A DNA stretch of 55,044 nt, taken from assembly GCA_023522315.1 (NCBI GenBank), contig JAHCSU010000063.1:1-55044 (forward strand). Direction: 5' to 3'. Both the position numbers and the translations under genes were made by a program. Of the stretch, positions 18,331 to 26,201 are shown one piece after another. The stretch's first letter is position 1. Every line of letters begins with the position of its first letter. This DNA is from Nostoc sp. CCCryo 231-06 (GTDB taxonomy: Bacteria > Cyanobacteriota > Cyanobacteriia > Cyanobacteriales > Nostocaceae). Under the pieces are notes generated by a model. It was not told the DNA's origin. It saw only the letters and a program-made list of their open reading frames with translations, and made no database searches.

Positions 18331-18911
18331 TATATCAGTGAGTAATTGTTATGCAATTGTGGCGATAATAGAGAATTGATGTACCCTAACTCTTCTAACT
18401 TACTTAAAATTTTATTTGCGCTTTCGGCAACACTTTCTTGATTAGTTTTGCATTCAACATCAGGTTTAAGAGGTATTTCGTATAAATCATCAATTCCAGT
18501 GAAATTTTTGATTTCACCAACTCTGGCTTTTTTGTACAAACCTTTAACATCTCGCTGTTCGCAAACTTCTAGTGGTGCATTTACGTATACTTCAATAAAA
18601 TCTCCAATCTGTGCTTTCACTTCTTCTCGAATTACTCGATATGGTGAGATAACCGAAACCAGTACAATGATATTATTTCTAGTTAACAGGTGAGCTACAA
18701 AACCAATTCGCCGAATATTCTCGTTTCGATCCTCCTTGCTGAAAGTTAGCCCCTTACTTAAATTTTGGCGTACTACATCGCCGTCAAGTACTTCAATTTT
18801 ATATTCTTGCGATCGCAATTTTGTATCCAAAAATCCGCAGATAGTGGTTTTACCAGCACCACTCAAACCAGTTAACCATATTGTTACACCACGCTGTTTT
18901 TCTACCACCAC
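18330..18911 (-). CDS. cysC: Adenylylsulfate (APS) kinase
   Basis: 193 residues, the usual length for a stand-alone APS kinase. It has the P-loop GLSGAGKTT, the LDGDVVRQNL segment, FSKEDRNENIRRIG and the KARVGEIKNFTGID lid region. The enzyme phosphorylates APS to PAPS, the donor for sulfotransferases. Within this operon it probably raises the PAPS supply for the sulfotransferase at 9110-10081. It begins 31 bp after the NRPS stop and overlaps the next gene by one base. It may be a pathway-dedicated copy of the housekeeping gene; the window cannot show whether another copy exists. Confidence 0.92.
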   Translation of the reverse strand: MVVEKQRGVTIWLTGLSGAGKTTICGFLDTKLRSQEYKIEVLDGDVVRQNLSKGLTFSKEDRNENIRRIGFVAHLLTRNNIIVLVSVISPYRVIREEVKAQIGDFIEVYVNAPLEVCEQRDVKGLYKKARVGEIKNFTGIDDLYEIPLKPDVECKTNQESVAESANKILSKLEELGYINSLLSPQLHNNYSLI

Positions 18912-18942
18912 TTTACCTCTATAATTTTACTAAACTGCTAGT

Positions 18943-21900
18943 CTAAAAAGCTTTTTGACTGTTTAATTGATATTGGATGGCTTCTGCTAGCTGAACTACA
19001 GTAGATTTCTCAAACAGGTAGATCAACGGCAGTTCTACTTGAAAAGCTGACTGTAGTTTGCATATAACTTCAAGAACTTGAGAAGAATGTCCTCCAAGTT
19101 CAAAAAAGTTGTCTTGAGTGCTAATCTGCTCTATCCCTAAAATTTCCTTCCAGATAGATAACACAACTTCTTCGATATGATTTTTAGGTTTAATAAAGTC
19201 ACTTGATGTTGGAAATGCAGCCTTTTGAATTGGCAAAGTTGGGGGTTCAGATATGAAGATAAGTTCAGCCAGACGTTGGTTATAATTGATGGTGATTTTT
19301 TCCAGCAAAATCAAGAAATTATCGACCATTTTAGTAATAGTGGCAGGTTCAAATAAATCGGTTTTGTATACGAGCAGACCTTCAATACCTGTTGATGTTT
19401 CTTCGAGTGTTAACTCTAAATCAAATTCTGCGGTATCCTTTGTATCTCTGGCAATAAACTGCTCTTTCAAAATGAGATTGGAAAATTCTAAATTATCCTC
19501 TGGAGTATTTTGAAAGACAAACATTACTTGATTTATTAATGTGTAGCTAGAATCTCTCACTGGCTGGAGTTCTTCTATTAGCTTTATCAGAGGCATTTCT
19601 TGATGAGCGTAGACACCCAAAGCTACTTCACGCACTCGACCAAGTAGTTCCCGAAAACTGGGATTTCCTCCTAAGTTGGTACAAAATGGCAGTAAATTGA
19701 CAAAGAAACCAATCAGTCTCTCAGTTTCTACTCTGGTACGATTAGCCAGCGCGCTACTGACAATGATGTTTTCTTGTCTTGTATAAGAGAAGAGTAATGT
19801 CTGGAATGCTGCCAACAGGGTCATAAATGGGGTTACGCCTTCCTGTTGACTCAGCGCCTTGAGTGCATCGGTTAATTTCTTTGAGAGAACTACCGATTGA
19901 CCTGCACTTTTAAAGGTTCGCACTGGTGGGCGGGGATAATCAGTTGGTAGCTGCAATATCGGTGGACTAATACCTAAGTGCTTTTGCCAAAACTGAAGCT
20001 GAGATTCTAAAACTTCTCCTTGTAACCACTGCCTCTGCCATTGAGCAAAGTCGGTATATTTGATCGGCAACTCAGTCAGAGGAGACGGCTTACCTTCACA
20101 GAAGGCTTCGTAAAAGGCTGCCAGTTCTTGGGTTAGGACACTAAAAGACCAACCATCAGCAACAATATGGTGTGTGACGGCAACGAATAAATACTCATGT
20201 TCGTCTAAGCGCCAAAGCTTGCTTCGCAATAAAGGGCCTCGTGCCAAATCGAAAGGATGCTTAATTTCCTTTTCAGCCTGTTGTGTGGCTTGAGTTTCGC
20301 GTTCAGTTGCAGGCAGGTGTTGGAGGTCGATCGTTGAAAAGTCAAAGACAGGCTCGTTGACAACAGCATAAACGACTTGTCCATTTTTTACCTGAAAAGT
20401 TGATCGCAATGTCTCATGTCGCCGGACAATTTCTCTTAAACTCTCCTCTAATGCTTTTTCATTAAGCGCACCTGTGATGCGATAAACCAAAGGCAGGTTA
20501 TAGATGGAATTCCCTGGATAGAATTGGTCAAAAAACCACAACTCTAGCTGTGTTAAAGAAATTGGTATTGGCTCCTCTTGCGAGGGTAACGGTTTTAGGG
20601 ATAACTCCTGGCAATCTGGTTGGTTAGCTGTGGCGATTTTTTGGGCTAAAGGTGCGATCGCTGGAGATTCAAATAAACTCAAAAGGGGTAATTCTATCCC
20701 GAATGCTTTGCGCGTTAAAGCAATAACCTGAGTTGCTAGTAAAGAATGTCCCCCCAAATCAAAGAAGTTGTCATAAATGCCAACTCGTTCTAACCCTAAA
20801 ATATCTCTCCAAATACCAGCCAAAATTTCTTCGGTGGGAGTACGCGGCTCAACAAAAGTTTGACTTAACTCCGGTCGGTTGGTTGTCGGTTCTGGTAAAG
20901 TGCGACGGTTTACCTTACCATTGGGTGTGAGCGGGAACGATTCCATTTCTACAAAAGCTGATGGAATCATATAATCTGGCAGTTGCTCACTCAAAAAAGT
21001 CCGCAGTTGTTCGACTGTTACTGACTCTCCCGGAATTGGGACAAAGTAAGCGACTAAATATTTTTCCCTGGCACTTTCTCCATGCACTTTCGCTACTGCT
21101 TGGTTAATTTGAGGATGCCTGCTCAGAACCGCTTCAACTTCTCCAAGTTCAACGCGAAAGCCCCGGACTTTTACCAAATCGTCTATCCGTCCCAGAAACT
21201 CGATATTGCCATCCGGCAAGTATCGAGCTAAGTCACCAGTTTTATAAAGTCTCGCCCCTCCTATCTCGCCCCTCCTATCTCCTGCCTCCTGAAACGGATT
21301 TGGGAGAAATTTTTGATTGGTCAAATTTGCGCGATTGAGGTAGCCACGAGCCAAACCATCACCACTCACGTAGAGTTCCCCAGGCACACCAATCGGCACG
21401 GGTTGGAAATTGCCGTCTAAGAGATAAACTTGCACGTTGACAGCAGCTTTACCAATCGGTGGATAAACCGGCCATTCATCTGGCTTTTCGCTAAAAGTAT
21501 AAGCTGTAACTAAGTCTGCTTCCGTGGGGCCATAGAAATTGTAGAGTGTACAATTTTCCAGACGCTTAAACAGTTTAATCATCGGCTGAGTAATTTGGAG
21601 TTGTTCGCCACAAGCGATCGCTTCCCGAATATTGTTAAATAAATGTACTTGCTCTCCGTAGATTTCCGCTAATTGCTGCCAAAGGCTAACTGGCAGAAAA
21701 ACTTTCCCAACAGGGTTGTTAGCAAGTAAGTGAATTAATTTATCTAAATCTTTGCGATCGCATTCGGGAATGATATACAGCGTCCCTCCGAAGCCCCACG
21801 CCACGGATATTTCGTGATAGCTGACATCAAAACTAAGGGAGGCAAACTGAAGCACACCAATACCTGTGGCCATTTCTGCCTGATGGTGTTCTATTAAATT

Positions 21901-23829
21901 GGTGAGGGAGCGATGGGGAACAAGAGTACCTTTAGGAGTTCCGGTAGAGCCAGAGGTATAAATTATGTAAGCTAAATTATCAGCTGCTACTTCAACTTGC
22001 AGATTACTCTCAGATTCTTTGCTGATTTCGTCCCCATCTTCATCTAACACAATCAGACGATGAGTAAAGTTGCCATTAAGTAATGACTTCCAACGTGTTT
22101 GAGTTAAGACGACTGGTGCTTGAAAATCGTTGAGCATGAAGGCTAAACGCTCTGGTGGATAGGTAGGATCGAGGGGAACGCAAACTCCTCCAGCCTTGAG
22201 AGTTCCTAAGATGGCGATCGCAGCTGCTAGCGATCGTTCCACGCAAATCCCCACCGGCACATCTGGCTTCACACCCAATCGTTGCAAGTAACAGGCGATT
22301 TTATTGGCTTGCTGGTTTAACTCTTCATAAGTTAATTGTTGGTTTTCATATACCACCGCCAAAGCTTGGGGTGTTTTTTTGACTTGCTCCTCGAATAACT
22401 GATGGATGCAACGATTGATGGGATGGGCTGCTGAGGTAGCATTCCACTCGACTAAAAGTAAATTTTGCTCTGCTGGAGTTAGTAGCGGTAACTCTCCTGG
22501 GGTGCGATGAGGATTGACGGTAATTCCTTCCAACAAAGTTAAGAAATGGCCGGCCATGCGGTCGATGATCTCTGCATCAAAGCGATCGCGATCGTAGTAA
22601 ATTCTTACAGTCATTTCCTCGCCAGGAATTGCCAGCAATGTGAGAGGATAATTGGTTTGTCCTCTGTCTTGTAGCTCCCCAATGCTCAAGTTTCCAGGGA
22701 GTTGCTGCAACGTTACATTTACAGGATAGTTTTCAAATACAACAAGGCTTTCAAACAAAAGTTGAGTGCGAGGAACTTCACTTACGCCTTGAATATCTAC
22801 GAGTGGAGTGTATGAATACTGCTCTCGTTCTATGTATTCTTGTTGCAACAACCGCAGCCAGGTTAACAAATCGGTGCGATCGGGGATTTTCACCCGTGCG
22901 GGCAGAGTATTAATGAACAACCCCACCATCGACTCCACACCAGATAAAGCAGGAGGGCGACCAGATACAGTAGTGCCAAAAACCACGTCAGACTCGCCAC
23001 TGTAGCGACTGAGTAACAACCCCCAAGCTGCTTGTACTAAGGTGGCAAGTGTCAGATGATGTTGTTGGGCAAAAGATTTTAAGGTAGTTGTCGTCTCGGC
23101 TGATAGATGTTGCGATCGCACTTCAATATTTTGTTGTTGGTGAGAACTCTGCCCAATTGCTCGCTCAACTATCAAAGGCATAGGTACAGTAAAACCCTCA
23201 AGATTTTTTTGCCAAAACGCCTTTGCACCAGTCAAATCTTGCTGCTGCAACCAGTTAATATAATCCCGGTAAGGGCGACTAGGGGCTAAATATAACTGTT
23301 GACCAGTTTGAATTGACTCATATAAAACAAACAATTCTTTGAAGATAATCGGCCAACTCCAACCATCAACTAATAAATGATGAAAGCTCCAAACAAACTC
23401 ATAAGTTTCATCGGCTACTCGAATTAAAGCAAAGCGCATTAATGGAGCTTTGTCAAGTTCAAAACCTTGTTTTCTATCTGCATCTAAGAAAGAATTAAGA
23501 CGTATTTCTTGCTCTTGTTGAGAAAACATCCCCCAGTCTAAATTAGACCAAGGCAAATTCACTTCTTTTCGCACCACCTGAACTGATTGTTTGCGATTCT
23601 TCCAAACAAAAAGAGTCCGCAAAGCCGAATGTCGCTCTACCAAAAGTTGCCAAGATCGTTCAAATATACCTGCATCTAAATTACCATGCAGAGTTAATTG
23701 AAACTGTTCAAAATAGATTGTCGATTCTGGCTCATAGAGAGTATGAAAGAGTATCCCCTGCTGCGTAGGCGAAAGGGGATAAATAGATTCAATATCTTTA
23801 CTATTACTTTGTTTTTGTGCAACTACCAT
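18943..23829 (-). CDS. aerG1: NRPS, C-A-PCP-C-PCP (AerG1-like)
   Basis: 1628 residues. The first condensation domain (about 15-440, HHLLVDGW at 150-157) starts YPLSPTQQGILFH, the form expected after an upstream epimerase, which AerB has. The adenylation domain (about 475-980) has A3 YTSGSTGTPKG, A5 YGPTE, A7 YKTGD and A10 GKVNRR. Hand-read pocket code is D668 V669 H672 F711 I738 C740 F765 L773 V774 K, unlike common proteinogenic codes, which fits a non-standard substrate such as Choi. PCP1 has Ser1029. A second complete condensation domain (1088-1525, HHIVADGW at 1220-1227) and PCP2 (Ser1582) follow without an adenylation domain. No release domain is present. Residues 846-859 are a low-complexity insert just before A7. 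Its place after aerD-E-F fits incorporation of the bicyclic core. Confidence 0.9.
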   Translation of the reverse strand: MVVAQKQSNSKDIESIYPLSPTQQGILFHTLYEPESTIYFEQFQLTLHGNLDAGIFERSWQLLVERHSALRTLFVWKNRKQSVQVVRKEVNLPWSNLDWGMFSQQEQEIRLNSFLDADRKQGFELDKAPLMRFALIRVADETYEFVWSFHHLLVDGWSWPIIFKELFVLYESIQTGQQLYLAPSRPYRDYINWLQQQDLTGAKAFWQKNLEGFTVPMPLIVERAIGQSSHQQQNIEVRSQHLSAETTTTLKSFAQQHHLTLATLVQAAWGLLLSRYSGESDVVFGTTVSGRPPALSGVESMVGLFINTLPARVKIPDRTDLLTWLRLLQQEYIEREQYSYTPLVDIQGVSEVPRTQLLFESLVVFENYPVNVTLQQLPGNLSIGELQDRGQTNYPLTLLAIPGEEMTVRIYYDRDRFDAEIIDRMAGHFLTLLEGITVNPHRTPGELPLLTPAEQNLLLVEWNATSAAHPINRCIHQLFEEQVKKTPQALAVVYENQQLTYEELNQQANKIACYLQRLGVKPDVPVGICVERSLAAAIAILGTLKAGGVCVPLDPTYPPERLAFMLNDFQAPVVLTQTRWKSLLNGNFTHRLIVLDEDGDEISKESESNLQVEVAADNLAYIIYTSGSTGTPKGTLVPHRSLTNLIEHHQAEMATGIGVLQFASLSFDVSYHEISVAWGFGGTLYIIPECDRKDLDKLIHLLANNPVGKVFLPVSLWQQLAEIYGEQVHLFNNIREAIACGEQLQITQPMIKLFKRLENCTLYNFYGPTEADLVTAYTFSEKPDEWPVYPPIGKAAVNVQVYLLDGNFQPVPIGVPGELYVSGDGLARGYLNRANLTNQKFLPNPFQEAGDRRGEIGGARLYKTGDLARYLPDGNIEFLGRIDDLVKVRGFRVELGEVEAVLSRHPQINQAVAKVHGESAREKYLVAYFVPIPGESVTVEQLRTFLSEQLPDYMIPSAFVEMESFPLTPNGKVNRRTLPEPTTNRPELSQTFVEPRTPTEEILAGIWRDILGLERVGIYDNFFDLGGHSLLATQVIALTRKAFGIELPLLSLFESPAIAPLAQKIATANQPDCQELSLKPLPSQEEPIPISLTQLELWFFDQFYPGNSIYNLPLVYRITGALNEKALEESLREIVRRHETLRSTFQVKNGQVVYAVVNEPVFDFSTIDLQHLPATERETQATQQAEKEIKHPFDLARGPLLRSKLWRLDEHEYLFVAVTHHIVADGWSFSVLTQELAAFYEAFCEGKPSPLTELPIKYTDFAQWQRQWLQGEVLESQLQFWQKHLGISPPILQLPTDYPRPPVRTFKSAGQSVVLSKKLTDALKALSQQEGVTPFMTLLAAFQTLLFSYTRQENIIVSSALANRTRVETERLIGFFVNLLPFCTNLGGNPSFRELLGRVREVALGVYAHQEMPLIKLIEELQPVRDSSYTLINQVMFVFQNTPEDNLEFSNLILKEQFIARDTKDTAEFDLELTLEETSTGIEGLLVYKTDLFEPATITKMVDNFLILLEKITINYNQRLAELIFISEPPTLPIQKAAFPTSSDFIKPKNHIEEVVLSIWKEILGIEQISTQDNFFELGGHSSQVLEVICKLQSAFQVELPLIYLFEKSTVVQLAEAIQYQLNSQKAF

Positions 23830-23867
23830 TTTTTTAAAGATAATATTAATTATGTGATTTTTCTCTC

Positions 23868-23908
23868 TTCTTCTCTTTTCTCTGTGTTCTCTGCGCCTCT
23901 GCGGTGCA
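23868..23908. repeat. Pyrimidine-rich dispersed spacer
   Basis: A TCTCTGTGTTCTCTGCGCCT-type stretch, of a kind I associate with intergenic spacers in Nostoc-like genomes, lies between aerF and the NRPS start. It carries no coding frame. Its origin and function are unknown; it may be a degraded repeat. The call rests on recollection of such spacers, not on a search. Confidence 0.35.
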
Positions 23909-23963
23909 TTAAAAAATTATTGATTACAAATAAAACCCATAAATTTAAAACTTACCAAATCCC

Positions 23964-24758
23964 TTAAAAAGCAGATGTTGACAATCCGCCATCTACTGGA
24001 ATAGTAACACCCGTAATATAACTAGCACATTCTGACGCTAAAAAAGCAACTAAATTAGCAACTTCACTAGATAAACCACGACGACCAAGAGGGATCACCT
24101 TATTCGTTCCTTCGATGATTGAATCAACTGTCCGGCCTTCCTCTTGGGCGAATACTTCTAAATATTCTCGATGCCTTGGAGTATCAATAAGTCCAGGATT
24201 TACACAAGTAACTAAAACATTCCACTTAGCAACTTGCGTCGCAACAGTTTTAGTAAAGTTGATTAATGCAGCATTCGCCACACCCGATTTAACCAGACGA
24301 CTAGAAGGTTCTTTTCCTGATGTTCCAACAATATTTATAACGCGCCCCCATTGCTGATTTTTCATCGTCGGTAATACTAGATTAGTCATGCGAATATAGC
24401 CCATTAGCTTGCCTTCAAAGACAGTTGACCAATCTTCATCAGATAGATTTTCTACTGGTTCATTAGAAAATGTAGCCCCTTCTGAATTATTGACCAATAT
24501 ATCAATTTTGCCAAATTGAGTGAGAGCTTCTTGGACTAATTTGTGAGAATCACTTGCATTTTGAACATCAGCACAAATAGGAATAACTTTTGATTGGGAA
24601 CCAACCAAACTTTGATAAGCTTGTTCTAATCGTTCGGAATTTCTTCCACAAATTATTAACTGACAACCTTCTGCTGCTAGCTTTTGGGCAACGCTATAAC
24701 CTATGCCAGCACTTGCTCCCGTCACTAAAGCTACTTTTTTCGTTAATCCTAAATCCAT
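23964..24758 (-). CDS. aerF: SDR family oxidoreductase (AerF-like)
   Basis: 264 residues. The Rossmann NAD(P) motif TGASAGIG (13-20) and the downstream NNSEG are present. In the active-site region the usual YxxxK reads S158-GVA-N162, followed by AAL, and the usual Ser position is also changed (INIVGTSG). The canonical Ser-Tyr-Lys set is therefore missing, as in some divergent SDR subfamilies. The gene lies 13 bp after aerE and follows aerD, the conserved aerD-E-F order that builds the Choi core from prephenate. It is expected to reduce a ring enone or ketone. The assignment to AerF rests mainly on this context. Confidence 0.82.
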   Translation of the reverse strand: MDLGLTKKVALVTGASAGIGYSVAQKLAAEGCQLIICGRNSERLEQAYQSLVGSQSKVIPICADVQNASDSHKLVQEALTQFGKIDILVNNSEGATFSNEPVENLSDEDWSTVFEGKLMGYIRMTNLVLPTMKNQQWGRVINIVGTSGKEPSSRLVKSGVANAALINFTKTVATQVAKWNVLVTCVNPGLIDTPRHREYLEVFAQEEGRTVDSIIEGTNKVIPLGRRGLSSEVANLVAFLASECASYITGVTIPVDGGLSTSAF

Positions 24759-24771
24759 GATGAATATTCCT

Positions 24772-25458
24772 TTAGGAAGCAGTGAGTGCTGTATTAGACA
24801 AAGTATCTTTGGCAGAGAAAACAGAGCGGTCTTTAATCAAAATTTCAATTAAAGATACTGTTTCATCGGAAGAATTGTATCCTCCATAAAGAACATCAGT
24901 AGGAGCATAATAAACACTACCAGATTCTAACTGTTGCTCTTGCTCTGCCACTGCGATCGCCAATTGACCATTCAGGACTATTCCCATTGTTTCACTAGCA
25001 GATTGGCGAATTGGTATTATTCCTTTTGGAGGAATTTTGGTAATGGAAATATCAAACCAGGAACCAACTACAGATTGACAATCGAAACCTGTAAATTCAT
25101 ATTGAGTGGGTGAGACTTTTAAAATAGCTTCCTCAGATTCTTCAGAATTTGTAATGCGTTTCACATCAAATGCTAATGCTGTTTCTGAGAAAGGGTTGAT
25201 AGAACCATGAAGAACATTAGAACCAGCTACATAAACTTGCTCAAATGGCTTCAGAATTTCTTTAGTCCCGTTGAGGTTAAATTCCAAACGTCCCGCAATT
25301 TGCATTCCAATTTGACTTTCGGGATGTCGATGTAATTCAAAAGTAGCCCCTGGTGGAATAGAAGCTAATTGAACAACTGTGTCTTGACATTGAAATGCTA
25401 TTAACTCTACATCAAAATTAATTTTTATGTTTTTTGGCTGGGGAAAATATTTAGACAT
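24772..25458 (-). CDS. aerE: Bicupin protein, BacB-like (AerE)
   Basis: 228 residues made of two cupin domains, like BacB of the bacilysin pathway. The first domain has a full metal site: H43, H45, Q49 and H84 (ELHRHPESQIG and NVLHGS). The second aligns but has R151, S153, T157 and Y191 at the four ligand positions, so it should not bind metal. BacB and AerE isomerise the decarboxylated prephenate product on the way to tetrahydrotyrosine-type or Choi units. The start overlaps the end of aerD by 8 bp, which points to translational coupling. Confidence 0.88.
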   Translation of the reverse strand: MSKYFPQPKNIKINFDVELIAFQCQDTVVQLASIPPGATFELHRHPESQIGMQIAGRLEFNLNGTKEILKPFEQVYVAGSNVLHGSINPFSETALAFDVKRITNSEESEEAILKVSPTQYEFTGFDCQSVVGSWFDISITKIPPKGIIPIRQSASETMGIVLNGQLAIAVAEQEQQLESGSVYYAPTDVLYGGYNSSDETVSLIEILIKDRSVFSAKDTLSNTALTAS

Positions 25459-26059
25459 GGTTCTCTGCTTTCTTTTTGTGAAAAATTGACCAACTCATCT
25501 CGATGTTTCCATAGATTGAAATAAATTCTAAATCGTAGGCTTTAACAGCATTCTCATTAGTAATAGCGAAATCGGCTAAACCCTGCATTACCTGAATCGC
25601 TGAATCGCTGGTAGAAGGAGACAAATCCACTTGTATTTGTGTTTGATCTTGAGAAGCTGGCAAGAGTTGTGTTAACAGAGGTAGAGGAGCAGGATGGGTA
25701 ACAATTCTAGAACCGTTGAAAACTACCTCTGTATTTTTTTTCTTAGCCAATCCATAAACTGGAGTGGGATATATAAAAATAAAGCCTAGATCGATACTTG
25801 GCTCCATGTAAAACTCATTAATTCGGTCGTAAGCATGAGGAACTAAAGCCAGATCCACCTTGTCTTGCAGCAAAGCTTCTTTAATATCTATAAAACTATC
25901 AAACAACTGAGTTGATACAGTAAATTCTTCTGATAGCAGATGCTTGGTTATATGCTTGGCAGCGTAGTCACTACTAGTAGCAGTAGGCCCCAAAGTACCT
26001 ATGACTAAATTTTTTGAAGGAGGGATACGGGGTTGAAATTCAATCTGAAATTCCAGCAT
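25451..26059 (-). CDS. aerD: Prephenate decarboxylase, BacA-like (AerD)
   Basis: 202 residues, close to BacA of bacilysin synthesis. It keeps the family landmarks: TLGPTATSSDYAA, VPHAYDRINEFYMEP, PVYGLAKK, THPAPL, AITNENAVKAYDLEF and MSWSIF. The enzyme removes the ring carboxylate of prephenate without aromatising it, giving dihydro-hydroxyphenylpyruvate. This is the first committed step to the Choi moiety that marks aeruginosins. It is 142 bp downstream of aerB and overlaps aerE. This gene, together with its two neighbours, is the strongest evidence for the pathway assignment. Confidence 0.92.
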   Translation of the reverse strand: MLEFQIEFQPRIPPSKNLVIGTLGPTATSSDYAAKHITKHLLSEEFTVSTQLFDSFIDIKEALLQDKVDLALVPHAYDRINEFYMEPSIDLGFIFIYPTPVYGLAKKKNTEVVFNGSRIVTHPAPLPLLTQLLPASQDQTQIQVDLSPSTSDSAIQVMQGLADFAITNENAVKAYDLEFISIYGNIEMSWSIFHKKKAENHV

Positions 26060-26201
26060 AGTTTTTTCTAAGTAATCATCATGATATTTTTTTCTGGCAA
26101 GTCATTGGTAGCTTGGTTATAGATAGCCTCCTAAAATTTAGTTTGTTAGCAGAAAACCTTGTTAAAACAGAAACTGTGTTTCTATATGTGGACGACTTTA
26201 T

